The notes: generated by a model not told the origin, from the sequence alone. DNA of 64,000 nucleotides from Agarilytica sp033852175 (GCA_033852175.1 JAWSUY010000037.1:1-64000); one strand, 5' to 3'; shown: positions 50,157 to 59,204, counted from the stretch's first letter. Numbers and translations: made by a program.

Positions 50157-53100
50157 TTAATTGATTTCTATTTTATATACGAACTGCTTATGTTTTTCTT
50201 TTTTTAGGGTAACATTCACTGAGTTTTCAGTATGGTTTGGGGTGCCCCAGTTTTCTATTACGCGCACATTTACTTTTGTTTTCAAACCCATTTTATTTTG
50301 ATCATCCGCAAAATATTTTGTATAAACCTTGAACACTCCTTTGGGAGCTTTACCATTTTTATAAAATTCTGGCCCATACCCTCCGGTAACATCACCTGAA
50401 ATCTCTCCTTTTGAACGAGTCACCTTGTGCTTGTAATAACATTCCTCGCCACTTGGCTCTACTACATGGAGGTCAACATCCGTGCGATCAGTGTTCCAGC
50501 TAACGATAACGAGTAAATCTAGCGGGGCAGGAAACTCTTTTTTCAGGTTCTTCAACCTTATGCGCGCATAGTCACTGCTATGAAAGTCCTGATCTTTATC
50601 CAATATGCGCCGTTCAATAAAGCTTAAATAGTCCATTTTGTGAATAATTTCGTAATCTTCAAATCGATTATCCCACTCACCCGCCAAGCCCATCTCGAAA
50701 TATAATAGAGCAAGGTCATGCATACCGATTTTTTCGGCAAGATTGGCGAGGTAACTGTATGATTGTGGTTCAAAAGGGCGAATATCCAGAGTTCGTAGAT
50801 GTAGTTCATATGCTGCCAAGGGCTGCCCCCAAACGTCTGCGGCATAGGCTACATCTCGCAACACAGTCACATCAGCGGGTGCACGCTCAACCAAGTTGCT
50901 CATCACTTTAATCGCATCAGCAGGACCATATTTCTTCAAGCGTCTCTCAGACTCATCTACAACAAGGTTGTATATCTTTTCCTCTGCTAGCCCTCCGGTA
51001 TATGAGGTATTGGATTGCTTTTGAAGCGCCACCTTATAATTCAACACCTCTCGTGGTTTTATAAATGCTTCATCTGGCAAGCGCTCCATTAATAAAGTCA
51101 CCGCGTGCGGCAGGTCCAAGCTTACGCTTTTGAGCCCAGTCAATTTTTTTACGTATGCCATAAATTGGCCTTTGGGGTAGCTCAATTGCGCTGATATATT
51201 TCCGCTAATTGAACTAAACACCTCGGCAATACTGGTTGTTTTAACTACGTAGGCATCTTGCTTCGGCTCGATATTATAACGATCGTAATCATCTTTCGTT
51301 TCCAGCATAAGTAGTGAACTTGCATGCCCAGGTACTTTAAAGTGATTGGCGTACGCTGCAGCCACTTTCTCTTTAAGCTCACCTAAACTTTCTAATTGCG
51401 TTACTGCAATTTCTCCATACGTACGGGCCGTCAATGTCGAGGGTAATACGCGCTTAATTGGAATTTCAATTTGAATTACTTGATCTGCGTTCTTAAGAGA
51501 AAAGCTCAGGGCTTTCCCCAAATCACCGACTTTACGGCCTACAACGGTCAGAACTTGCCCTGGATATATAGTGTTAGGGCGACCCTCTAACAAAATATCG
51601 TGCACACCTTCCAATTCAATACTTTCTATTGACCAAGCCAATAGTTTGTGCGCGGTGGCCAGAGCGTTGATTTCATTTTTATCTTGTAAATGAAAGTTGG
51701 TACCTCCCAATTCGCGAACGAGGTGGTCCAAAAATGCCTTATCCTCGCCCTCTAGTCCCAGCCGATAGGAAAATACCTTGCCATCAAAATTTGATTTTAG
51801 ACCTTCTGATATAGCCCATACATTACGTTCGCCCCAAGTAGCTGCACCGTCGCTATACAGGAACAAGTCATAGGACAATTTTTTATCAAGCCAAGAAATG
51901 TCGGTCGCCGACTCTAGAGCATGGGATAAATCCGTCGCACCTTCTAAAATTAAGCTATATAAATAACCCTCAAGGTCGTTTCGATTTTCCTTGTTGTTAA
52001 TGACGAACTCTTGTTTCCACCATTGAGTGCCAGTATTAAAGCTGACAAGTGCAAATTCCTGAAGATCGGACTCATTTTGAGACAGAGTTTCCAGCAACAA
52101 AGTAACCCAAAGGTGAAATTTGTCTTCAGATGCACTTAAGGAGGTGTCTAATACGAAAACAGCTCTCTGTCCGTTCCTAACGGATGCCTTGGGTAACTCC
52201 GCGAGCCATTGCGTGGCAAAATACTCTCCGACCTCATCCATTCCTATCAAGGCGGGAGAGTACTCCGCATCGATTTTTATTCTTACACCGTTGAGCATTT
52301 CACCTTGCAATGTTTCTTGCAAAACCCCGTTTATCACACTGGGACTAAATGGAGATTTTATATCTCCGCCAATAACACGGCGCATCTGCACAGCTTCAGG
52401 CACAAGGTGTCCGAAGGTGATATGAACCTGCTTCTCAATTGATTCTTTAACCAAAGGTAAATCGAGATAAAGATCATCACCAAAACGTTGAAGGTCAATA
52501 TCATAGCCAATGACGATTCGATTAAGCGATTTCGGCATTAAAGGGTATACACTCGCGGAGAATATCCCCGCACCAGACCACTCCAACAATGCGGGATCGA
52601 TTTGACGTGATACTGTGTCTTCATAAGCAAAAGCCGCCTTTTGGCGCGACACCATCACCGCCTCTTTCGGTTCCTTCCATAATCCTTGATATTTTTTCCC
52701 TAGAGAATCTGCACTTAAATACGCGTTAGTAAGTGTTTCTTTTGATATGTGGGTCTCATTATCCAGCATGTTCTGATCAAGTTGTAACGCTTCACCAAAT
52801 GCAAAATAGTAGGGCTTTGCGCCATCAGGTAACCGAAAGTTGAAATCGCCTTCAAGGGTTCTATTGTGTGGATTTATATATACCCCATCGACCACAATAC
52901 GCGCCCTAAATCCGTCGACTTGAATCTTAATATCTACAGCCTTTGGCGCAATATTTACGTCATCACCAATCGATAACACAGCTGAATTTCCTTGCGCACC
53001 AGCGGCTCGCCAGGTTTTGTCAGGCTTGTTTTTAGCGGGGGATTCAAAAGCGACCTTAGGCATCGCTAGGTCCGCTTCATCGGATAAGCTGGATCGCATG

Positions 53101-53213
53101 GCAGAAACCACAACCTCGTCATTCGTTTGCTCATACGATGAACAAGAAAGCAGGGACGCGAAAACAAAATAAAACCCGTACCGGAAACTATTATTAATCA
53201 AATATTCTTTCAT
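50157..53213 (-). CDS. VIT-vWA-DUF2135 lipoprotein
   Basis: 1018 residues. Signal peptide with lipobox (FVFASLLSCSS, Cys near 24). VIT domain about 85-215 (VDIKIQVDGFRARIVVDGVY, NRTLEGDFNFRLPDGAKPYY). vWA domain about 345-520 with an intact metal site (FVLDTSLSASEDK, YSDGAATWGERN). Then come a beta sandwich, helical TPR-like repeats (about 770-860) and a C-terminal DUF2135 domain (SWNTDRTDVDLHVVEPSGEE, GDVTGGYGPE). Related to inter-alpha-trypsin-inhibitor-like bacterial proteins; acts in the periplasm or outer membrane, probably in adhesion or protein binding. Confidence 0.9.
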   Translation of the reverse strand: MKEYLINNSFRYGFYFVFASLLSCSSYEQTNDEVVVSAMRSSLSDEADLAMPKVAFESPAKNKPDKTWRAAGAQGNSAVLSIGDDVNIAPKAVDIKIQVDGFRARIVVDGVYINPHNRTLEGDFNFRLPDGAKPYYFAFGEALQLDQNMLDNETHISKETLTNAYLSADSLGKKYQGLWKEPKEAVMVSRQKAAFAYEDTVSRQIDPALLEWSGAGIFSASVYPLMPKSLNRIVIGYDIDLQRFGDDLYLDLPLVKESIEKQVHITFGHLVPEAVQMRRVIGGDIKSPFSPSVINGVLQETLQGEMLNGVRIKIDAEYSPALIGMDEVGEYFATQWLAELPKASVRNGQRAVFVLDTSLSASEDKFHLWVTLLLETLSQNESDLQEFALVSFNTGTQWWKQEFVINNKENRNDLEGYLYSLILEGATDLSHALESATDISWLDKKLSYDLFLYSDGAATWGERNVWAISEGLKSNFDGKVFSYRLGLEGEDKAFLDHLVRELGGTNFHLQDKNEINALATAHKLLAWSIESIELEGVHDILLEGRPNTIYPGQVLTVVGRKVGDLGKALSFSLKNADQVIQIEIPIKRVLPSTLTARTYGEIAVTQLESLGELKEKVAAAYANHFKVPGHASSLLMLETKDDYDRYNIEPKQDAYVVKTTSIAEVFSSISGNISAQLSYPKGQFMAYVKKLTGLKSVSLDLPHAVTLLMERLPDEAFIKPREVLNYKVALQKQSNTSYTGGLAEEKIYNLVVDESERRLKKYGPADAIKVMSNLVERAPADVTVLRDVAYAADVWGQPLAAYELHLRTLDIRPFEPQSYSYLANLAEKIGMHDLALLYFEMGLAGEWDNRFEDYEIIHKMDYLSFIERRILDKDQDFHSSDYARIRLKNLKKEFPAPLDLLVIVSWNTDRTDVDLHVVEPSGEECYYKHKVTRSKGEISGDVTGGYGPEFYKNGKAPKGVFKVYTKYFADDQNKMGLKTKVNVRVIENWGTPNHTENSVNVTLKKEKHKQFVYKIEIN

Positions 53214-53378
53214 TTTTTTACTCTAACCATATCCGACTCTGAATCATAAATGGAAAACCATATTTTCAGTACAACCCAGACTCTATAAATACCACCTAAA
53301 CAATTCGAAAACTCTATCTTTCCCCGTAATCTTTTCCTTTAGATCTTATCTCTTTGAACAAGCCTTTCAAATGCCTGT

Positions 53379-53729
53379 TCAGTTGTATTCTTCGGGCTCT
53401 AGTCCATCACTATCTGCATTAATTATCGGAGGTTTTTCACGCCCTTTGGTATCGATGTGACCTTTTCGTGATTCCAGCGACCGACCCAGTTTTATTGCAG
53501 CAAGCTCAATCGCTTTGTAAAAGTCCTTATCACTTGATGATACGCTAATGGTATCACCCAAAAAGCGGACTTTGGCTTCGATACATTGAGCGTTACGTTC
53601 TACTTTTACTATGATGTTCACAACACTCAGACGATCATAGCGCTTTTCAAATTTGCCAAACTTTTTAGTCGCAATGGATCTCATCGACTCAGTAATATCT
53701 ACATGATGGCCTTCAAGTTCTACTTTCAA
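53379..53729 (-). CDS. hpf: Ribosome hibernation promoting factor, short form
   Basis: 116 residues from a TTG at 53729, chosen because AGAGGTG stands 6 nt before it; an upstream extension to 53804 lacks a site and does not match the family. KVELEGHHVDITESMRSIAT, FGKFEKRYDRLSVVNIIVKV, CIEAKVRFLGDTISVSSSDK and FYKAIELAAIKLGRSLESRK give the beta-alpha-beta-beta-beta-alpha fold that binds the ribosomal decoding centre and promotes 100S dimers. The usual rpoN-hpf-ptsN context is missing, so this is an isolated, possibly second, copy inside accessory DNA. Confidence 0.85.
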   Translation of the reverse strand: MKVELEGHHVDITESMRSIATKKFGKFEKRYDRLSVVNIIVKVERNAQCIEAKVRFLGDTISVSSSDKDFYKAIELAAIKLGRSLESRKGHIDTKGREKPPIINADSDGLEPEEYN

Positions 53730-53761
53730 GTGATTCACCTCTATTAATGATTGTTTTTCCG

Positions 53762-53974
53762 TTATTTTATATTTTCGTAATTTGGCATGGGAATCCATCC
53801 GCAAACAGTTACGCCCTCTGGTACATTAAACCAAACCCCATCATGGGCATACAGGTCCGCAACGCCACTAACACCCCGGCCAGGCCAACGGCCCGCATAC
53901 AATACGATGACGACCTCGTGATCATGTGGCATTTTGTCGTCGCTATCAATCCAGCCTCTAACACCAACATTCAC
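53762..53974 (-). CDS. DUF551-like small protein
   Basis: 70 residues: GWIDSDDKMPHDHEVVIVLY (the DUF551 'W...P.....VLVY' opening), then VADLYAHDGVWFNVPEG and CGWIPMPNYENIK (the 'W.PLP' end). Start is GTG at 53974. Typical of phage and island DNA, function unknown. Lies between hpf and the KilA-N gene. Confidence 0.75.
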   Translation of the reverse strand: MNVGVRGWIDSDDKMPHDHEVVIVLYAGRWPGRGVSGVADLYAHDGVWFNVPEGVTVCGWIPMPNYENIK

Positions 53975-53991
53975 TATTAGTTTCCGTTAAA

Positions 53992-54846
53992 TTATTTAAT
54001 TGCTTTAAGTGACTTGGAATTAACCAACACTCTCATCTGATCCACAGCAATCTGGTTTAGCTGGACGAATCTCTTATCCGTCTCAACACCTTGTTTTATT
54101 AGCACAGAGTTAAAGCTTTCTAGATTGGAAAGTACAACCAATTGCTCTAGAGTGGCATAGTCTCTCATATTCCCTTTTTTACCTTTGTTGGAAGATCGCC
54201 AGTATTTTGCTGTAATTCCAAACAATGCCAAATTCAGAAGATCGGCTTCATCCGAATATACGAATTTTTTAAGGGCCGACTTTGATATCAGCTTTGGCAT
54301 TATCGATGTCTTGATGGCATCCGTATGTATTTCGTAATTGACTTTGGACAAAGTCCGAGAAACGCTCCACTCGATGCTCTTTTGATCGTGCTCATCAGAT
54401 TTTAACCGCTTAAACTCTTGTATCAAATATAGTTTGAATTCTGCGCTCACCCATGAAGCGAACTCAAAAGCGATATCCTGGTGTGCATATGTCCCACCAT
54501 ATCTTCCCGACTTTGAACTAATGCCAATGGCGTTCGTACTATCTATCCACTTGCTCGGTGACAAGACAAAAGCGTTACTACCGGCCTCATTTTTAAACAG
54601 GTCGAATTCGACCTGTTTAAAACCGGGGTTATGAATGACCTCCCAAAGTCCGATAAACTCAATGGTGCTACGATTTCTAAGCCAGTTTTTGATAATATCC
54701 CTTGGTGCATTCGGATTCTTATGCTTAGCGATATCAGTGAGCGAAAGGTATTCCTCATTGATCTTTGAAAAGATTGTAACTTCGGTTCCAATTACGTTTA
54801 TCTTTTTACTCACTACCTTATTTCCCCTAACAGTTAGTTCAACCAA
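53992..54846 (-). CDS. KilA-N domain protein
   Basis: 284 residues in the frame; the likely start is GTG at 54813 (residue 12) where AGGGGA and AAGG lie upstream, while the TTG at 54846 follows an in-frame stop. KilA-N core: LSLTDIAKHKNPNAPRDIIKNWLRNRSTIEFIGLWE (motif split here as LSLTDIAKHK and IIKNWLRNRST), VLSPSKWIDSTNAIGISSK, GRYGGTYAHQDIAFEFASW and EFKLYLIQEFKRLK. KilA-N is a DNA-binding module of phage and viral regulators. The C-terminal half is an unassigned helical domain. Indicates phage-derived DNA next to the integrase remnant. Confidence 0.85.
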   Translation of the reverse strand: MVELTVRGNKVVSKKINVIGTEVTIFSKINEEYLSLTDIAKHKNPNAPRDIIKNWLRNRSTIEFIGLWEVIHNPGFKQVEFDLFKNEAGSNAFVLSPSKWIDSTNAIGISSKSGRYGGTYAHQDIAFEFASWVSAEFKLYLIQEFKRLKSDEHDQKSIEWSVSRTLSKVNYEIHTDAIKTSIMPKLISKSALKKFVYSDEADLLNLALFGITAKYWRSSNKGKKGNMRDYATLEQLVVLSNLESFNSVLIKQGVETDKRFVQLNQIAVDQMRVLVNSKSLKAIK

Positions 54847-55017
54847 TTATTCATGATCAATTTCCTATAATTTTAATTCGTCTTTTGATGTGGCGAATCA
54901 ATCACCAAACACCTTTTCTTAGTCGCTAGAACAGAATAACCTAATTTGTTGATCTGTTATGTGTTTACCAGGCACTGAATTCTCCTCATCGAATCAGTGT
55001 CTGACCTTATCAGATCA

Positions 55018-55057
55018 ACCGGCCAAGTTAATTGACGCGGACCGGCCAGGTTAATTG
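55018..55057. repeat. Two 17-nt direct repeats, 23-nt period
   Basis: ACCGGCCAAGTTAATTG (55018-55034) and ACCGGCCAGGTTAATTG (55041-55057) differ at one base. They sit between the KilA-N gene and the recombinase stub. Spacing of about two helix turns suggests arm-type or excisionase binding sites of the lost element. Confidence 0.4.
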
Positions 55058-55061
55058 TCGT

Positions 55062-55265
55062 CTAATATCCCCTTGAGCATTTATCAAACAACTGCCCAAG
55101 CGTGAAGGTAATATCGAGCCCATCACTTTTTCTCAGATCAACTTCTTTTTCGGCAGCCCAGGATTTAGCTTTTTGCTTTGTCGGAAATGTTCGACTCGCC
55201 TTTAACCCTCCAACCTTTACAAAAGCCCTAATCTTCCCGTTATCGGTCTTCATAAACGAAGCCAT
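55062..55265 (-). pseudogene. N-terminal stub of a tyrosine recombinase (phage integrase)
   Basis: 67 residues matching the N-terminal arm-binding domain of tyrosine integrases: KTDNGKIRAFVKVGGLKASR, then FPTKQKAKSWAAEKEVDLRK and the linker to the core-binding domain (FTLGQLFDKC). It stops at a TAG before the core-binding and catalytic domains, so it cannot recombine. Position 220 nt from the 3' end of tRNA-Leu is where an island integrase is expected, making this the scar of an integrated element. Confidence 0.7.
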
Positions 55266-55485
55266 TAATTTTTTTCTCCATTACAATTTCTGTCGATTTG
55301 AACGTACGCGCGCGAGTACTTCGCGAGTCATTGTCGAGTCACAGAAAAGGATCAAGAGGTGTAGAAGAGGTAAAAACGGTTTTTAGGAATTCGTCCGAAC
55401 TTTAGAAAAAACCCAATAAAATCAATAGATTAGGAGGGACAAGTAAACAAAAGTATAAATAAGGATATATGGGATTTTGAAGAAG

Positions 55486-55572
55486 TGGTGCCCGGGGCCG
55501 GACTTGAACCGGCACGATATTGCTATCGGGGGATTTTAAGTCCCCTGTGTCTACCAATTCCACCACCCGGGC
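55486..55572 (-). tRNA. tRNA-Leu(UAA)
   Basis: 87 nt with encoded CCA. Acceptor GCCCGGG pairs with CCCGGGC, the D-loop has TTGGTAGAC, the anticodon loop is CTTAAAA (UAA), a long class II variable arm (CGATAGCAATATCG) follows and the T-arm is GCCGGTTCAAGTCCGGC. In E. coli the same locus (leuZ) follows tRNA-Cys. The 3' end faces the integrase stub and accessory DNA. Confidence 0.97.
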
Positions 55573-55657
55573 TTAAACGAGAAGTATTTTTTAAAGTAGA
55601 TATTGGCAACCTACTGTCTTTCTATTACTTAAACTGCTTTCTAAAAACTCTTAGAAA

Positions 55658-55731
55658 TGGAGGCGTGAGCCGGAGTCGAACCGGCCTAGCTGGATTTGCA
55701 ATCCAGAGCATAACCGCTTTGCTATCACGCC
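55658..55731 (-). tRNA. tRNA-Cys(GCA)
   Basis: 74 nt with encoded CCA. Acceptor GGCGTGA pairs with TCACGCC, the anticodon stem-loop is CTGGATTGCAAATCCAG (GCA), and the T-arm is GCCGGTTCGACTCCGGC. It lies 85 nt before tRNA-Leu on the same strand, presumably in the same transcript as pgsA. Two degenerate partial copies precede it. Confidence 0.97.
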
Positions 55732-55918
55732 ATATCAGCACTATATTCCGAGCGGCTTTCTTAACCTACTCAGGCTTAGCAATCCAGAGCCTCTTTAAAA
55801 AAACAGGGCTTTGCTATCACGCCATATCAGCACTATATTCCGAGCGGCTTTCTTAACCTACTCAGGCTTAGCAATCCAGAGCCTCTTTATAAGAAAAACT
55901 GGGCTTTGCTATCACGCC
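55732..55918 (-). repeat. Two tandem degenerate tRNA-Cys copies
   Basis: Two units of about 92 and 95 nt. Each begins on the minus strand with GGCGTGATAGCAAAGC (identical to the first 16 nt of tRNA-Cys), continues with a T/A run and GAGGCTCTGGATTGCTAAGCC (matching the anticodon arm and then failing), and ends with CCGCTCGGAATATAGTGCTG. Neither can fold as tRNA. They occupy the place where E. coli has tRNA-Gly between pgsA and tRNA-Cys. Confidence 0.8.
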
Positions 55919-56038
55919 TTTGCCGACATCCTTGAAGCACTTACCTTAGCGAATAAATACCTCATCAGCTAAGGGACGCGAATTGTACTGGATTTATTTC
56001 TCAAATCCTAGCCCATGTTACAGATCATTTAGGGAAGT

Positions 56039-56611
56039 TTAATCACGCCCCATTAACGTGGGCCATGCGGCTTTAATATATACGAACATTGACCAGATAG
56101 TGAGCACTGCTGCGGCATACAGGGTAACGAAGCCCACTTTATTCAGCATTGGATACTTATCCGCAGTAAATGCAAGCAATATGACAATAGCGGCAATTTG
56201 AAAGGTGGTCTTAATTTTACCAATACTCGAAACAGCGACGCTCGCTCGCTTACCAAGCTCTGCCATCCATTCTCGCAAGGCAGAAATTACGATTTCTCGA
56301 CAGATGATAACGATCGCAGGAAGTGTGAACATAATGTCGTTGTGGCTTTGAATAAGAAGAGCCAAAGCAACAGCGACCATAAGTTTATCTGCTACCGGGT
56401 CAAGGAAAGCACCAAAGGCTGAGGCATAGTTGTACTTTCGGGCAATGTAACCATCTAAGGCGTCTGTAATACCCGCCAATCCAAAAAGTGCACCGGATAC
56501 GAGAAAGCGCCATTCAAAGGGCGAATAGAAAAGTGCCACGAGCAATGGGATGAATACGATCCGAACCATCGTTATTTGATTGGCTGGATTTAGAAAAGGA
56601 TGCCGAACCAC
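56039..56611 (-). CDS. pgsA: CDP-diacylglycerol--glycerol-3-phosphate 3-phosphatidyltransferase
   Basis: 190 residues. It transfers glycerol phosphate to CDP-diacylglycerol, giving phosphatidylglycerophosphate in the inner membrane. The CDP-alcohol phosphotransferase motif is complete: DALDGYIARKY then GAFLDPVADKL (about 47-74). Four to six membrane helices. GTG start at 56611. It lies 39 nt after uvrC, in the conserved uvrY-uvrC-pgsA order, with tRNA genes downstream as in E. coli. Confidence 0.95.
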   Translation of the reverse strand: MVRHPFLNPANQITMVRIVFIPLLVALFYSPFEWRFLVSGALFGLAGITDALDGYIARKYNYASAFGAFLDPVADKLMVAVALALLIQSHNDIMFTLPAIVIICREIVISALREWMAELGKRASVAVSSIGKIKTTFQIAAIVILLAFTADKYPMLNKVGFVTLYAAAVLTIWSMFVYIKAAWPTLMGRD

Positions 56612-56650
56612 GCGATCTTTTACCTGAGGGTCAAAAATTAGGGGTGAACA

Positions 56651-58489
56651 CTACTCACTGTGAAGCACACTGTAAACCTCTTCAGCCATTTTTTTACTAA
56701 TGCTCGAGACTTTGGCCAAGTCATCGACATTTGCCCGCATTACCTCTTGTAAACCGCCGAAATGGAGAAGCAATTCTCGTCGGCGTTTAGGGCCTATACC
56801 GGGGATACCTTCTAGGGTGGAGGTTTTTCGGCTTTTATCCCGACGCTGCTTGTGGCCGGTAATAGCAAAGCGATGTGCTTCATCGCGAATTTGTTGGATT
56901 AAGTGTAGCCCGACATCGTCACTTTCGATGGTAAGTTCGCGACCATCTTCTAGAATCAGGGTTTCGAAGCCTGGCTTACGCGTGGTTCCTTTAGCCACGC
57001 CCACGAGCAAGATCTCATTAATACCCAATTCACCCATCACACGTCGAGCAACACTGAGCTGGCCTTTACCACCATCTACCAGTAACAACTCAGGCAAGGA
57101 TTTGCTCTCTTTCTGCAAGCGCGAATAACGGCGGGTTATGGCTTGCTCCATCGCAGCATAGTCGTCACCACCTTGTATGCCATCAATATTGAAGCGACGG
57201 TAATCGCTTTTCAATGCGCCGCTTTGATCGAAGACAACGCAAGACGCCACGGTGCGCTCGCCGCTGCTATGACTGATATCAAAGCATTCTATCCTGTTGG
57301 GCAACTCAGCCAAACCAATATGCTCTTGCAAGCGCTCAAAGCGCTGTCTAAGTGTTTGCTTGTCATTGAGGTGTGACTTGAGGTTTTGGCGAGCAGCTTC
57401 TATGCCCATCGCCAACCACTTGGCTCGATAGGTGCGCACATTGGAGGTGATTTTGACTTGATAATCTGTTTGCTGACCAATCGCCTCGGACAATGCAGCT
57501 TCATCACCAAGACGATGACTAACAATAATGGCTGAAGGCGTTTGCATCTTGGAGCCACCTAAATAATTGTGCGCGATAAAGGCACTCAACACGGCTGCCT
57601 CGTCGTGACCGAGCCTATCTTTGGGCAAGTAGCTTTTACTGCCCACTATCCGGCCCTGGCGAACATAGAGTATGTGGATGCAAACTCCACCGCTATCGCA
57701 CACGCAAGCAATCGCATCGAGGTTGCTGTCCCCTGCTTCGATGACCTGCTGCGCTTGCACGTGGCGCAATGCGGTTATACGATCTCGCATTTCCGCCGCT
57801 TTTTCGAACGCCAAAGCTTCTGAAGCACTCTCCATTTTTGCGGCTAGCTTTTTATGCAGCAGGTCGTTCTTCGCTTCTAAGAATAAAATGGTTTGCTCAA
57901 CATCTTCTTTGTATTCTTTATCGCTGACCATATCTACACAGGGGCCAGAACAGCGGCCGATCTGATACAGTAAACACGGACGCGTACGGTTTTTATATAC
58001 GCTATCTTCACACTGCCTCACGCGAAAGGTTTTTTGCAAAAAACTCAGACTTTCCCTGACGGCTCCAGCGTTTGGGAATGGGCCAAAATACAAACCCTTT
58101 TTCTTTTTTGCGCCACGATGCAAGACCAGCCGTTGGTGCTTTTCATTTTGCGACAGGAAGATATAGGGAAAGGACTTATCATCACGAAGCATGACGTTGT
58201 AGGGCGGCTTTTGCGCCTTGATAAGATTATGCTCTAGCACTAAAGCTTCGGCTTCGCTGGGAGCAATGGTGATTTCGATCGAGACTATTCGCTTAACTAG
58301 CGCGCGCGTCTTAGCTGGCAATCCCGTCTTTTGGAAATAGCTTGAAACACGATTTTTAAGATTTTTGGCTTTGCCAACGTAGAGGATCTTCCCGTCGCTA
58401 TCGTACATTTGATAGACGCCGGGCTGCTTAGTAAGGGAGTTTAGAAAGTTACGAGAATCGAAACCAGAATCGGATGTCTCTTCCGCCAT
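56651..58489 (-). CDS. uvrC: Excinuclease ABC subunit C
   Basis: 612 residues, normal length. GIY-YIG domain (GVYQMYDSDGKILYVGKAKN about 24-43) makes the 3' incision; cysteines near 145-185 (CEDSVYKNRTRPCLLYQIGR) are typical; a UVR segment (about 205-240) binds UvrB. The C-terminal RNase H-like domain (ECFDISHSSGERTVASCVVF, LLVDGGKGQL) makes the 5' incision, and the HhH (LEGIPGIGPKRRRELLLHFG) binds DNA. ATG overlaps the uvrY stop by one base (TAATG). Confidence 0.98.
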   Translation of the reverse strand: MAEETSDSGFDSRNFLNSLTKQPGVYQMYDSDGKILYVGKAKNLKNRVSSYFQKTGLPAKTRALVKRIVSIEITIAPSEAEALVLEHNLIKAQKPPYNVMLRDDKSFPYIFLSQNEKHQRLVLHRGAKKKKGLYFGPFPNAGAVRESLSFLQKTFRVRQCEDSVYKNRTRPCLLYQIGRCSGPCVDMVSDKEYKEDVEQTILFLEAKNDLLHKKLAAKMESASEALAFEKAAEMRDRITALRHVQAQQVIEAGDSNLDAIACVCDSGGVCIHILYVRQGRIVGSKSYLPKDRLGHDEAAVLSAFIAHNYLGGSKMQTPSAIIVSHRLGDEAALSEAIGQQTDYQVKITSNVRTYRAKWLAMGIEAARQNLKSHLNDKQTLRQRFERLQEHIGLAELPNRIECFDISHSSGERTVASCVVFDQSGALKSDYRRFNIDGIQGGDDYAAMEQAITRRYSRLQKESKSLPELLLVDGGKGQLSVARRVMGELGINEILLVGVAKGTTRKPGFETLILEDGRELTIESDDVGLHLIQQIRDEAHRFAITGHKQRRDKSRKTSTLEGIPGIGPKRRRELLLHFGGLQEVMRANVDDLAKVSSISKKMAEEVYSVLHSE

Positions 58490-59139
58490 TAATACAGGCT
58501 TTCTACATCAAGTAATTTATATCTAACGGCCAGCAGGGCAAGCTCAACATCGCTGCTGATATTGAATTTGTCAAAAATACGATAGCGATAGCTGTTCACT
58601 GTTTTAGGGCTTACGCAGAACGCTTCGGCAATTTGATTCACCTTCACGCCGTTAGCTATTTGTATTGCCGTTTGCAATTCGCGCTCGGACAACTGTTCAA
58701 ACGGAGAAGACTCTGACTTACCTGAGAAGTTTTTAAGAGCAAGCTGCTGAGCGATATCGCTGCTCATATAAAGCGAGCCACGTAAAACCGTTTGAATGGC
58801 AGTGACGATCTCGTCGAAGCCAGCACCTTTGGTTACGTAACCACATGCGCCCGCTTTCATTAAACGTTCAGTGAACAATTCGTCAGATAATGCGGTCACG
58901 GCAATGACCTTGGCGTTCTCGCAGGCGGTTTGAAGTTTTCGTGTCGCTTCTAGCCCACCAATACCTGGCATTTTTACGTCCATCAAAATGACGTCTGGAG
59001 ATGTTTCCCGGGCCAAGCTAACGGCCTCTTCTCCTGTTTTGGCTTCACCGACAACGTTAAAGCCTTCTACATCACCCAGCATACGTACAATTCCCATACG
59101 TACAAGATCATGATCGTCGGCAACGAGTATTTTGGTCAA
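58489..59139 (-). CDS. uvrY: UvrY/GacA response regulator
   Basis: 216 residues: receiver domain with the acidic pair (VADDHD), phospho-acceptor Asp near 54 (VILMDVKMPGIGG), Thr (AVTAL) and Lys (VTKGA), then a LuxR-type HTH (LSERELQTAIQIANGVKVNQ, FCVSPKTVNSYRYRIFDKF). It is the partner of BarA/GacS and activates small RNAs that sequester CsrA/RsmA. Start is TTG at 59139 preceded by GGGGG. Two perfect palindromes stand 44 and 165 nt upstream. Confidence 0.95.
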   Translation of the reverse strand: MTKILVADDHDLVRMGIVRMLGDVEGFNVVGEAKTGEEAVSLARETSPDVILMDVKMPGIGGLEATRKLQTACENAKVIAVTALSDELFTERLMKAGACGYVTKGAGFDEIVTAIQTVLRGSLYMSSDIAQQLALKNFSGKSESSPFEQLSERELQTAIQIANGVKVNQIAEAFCVSPKTVNSYRYRIFDKFNISSDVELALLAVRYKLLDVESLY

Positions 59140-59182
59140 GCGAAAACCCCCGGATTGGTTCTTAGAAAGGACTAATTCATTT

Positions 59183-59204
59183 CAAATATCAGCCTTGATA
59201 TTTG
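59183..59204. promoter_or_regulatory. 22-bp palindrome upstream of uvrY
   Basis: CAAATATCA-GCCT-TGATATTTG: perfect 9-nt arms, 4-nt centre, ending 44 nt before the uvrY start codon. Either an operator or a hairpin in the uvrY leader RNA. Confidence 0.45.

Noticed and set aside
32067..55572. The two tRNA-Leu sequences as direct attL/attR of one island
   Set aside because: They are in opposite orientation and the left one is degenerate over its full length rather than a clean 3' duplicate.
55485..55856. Plus-strand 123-codon frame across the tRNA genes
   Set aside because: It reads antisense through tRNA-Leu, tRNA-Cys and the repeats; the apparent protein is the tRNA complement.
56700..57128. 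Plus-strand 142-codon frame opposite uvrC
   Set aside because: Antisense to conserved uvrC coding sequence; typical shadow frame.
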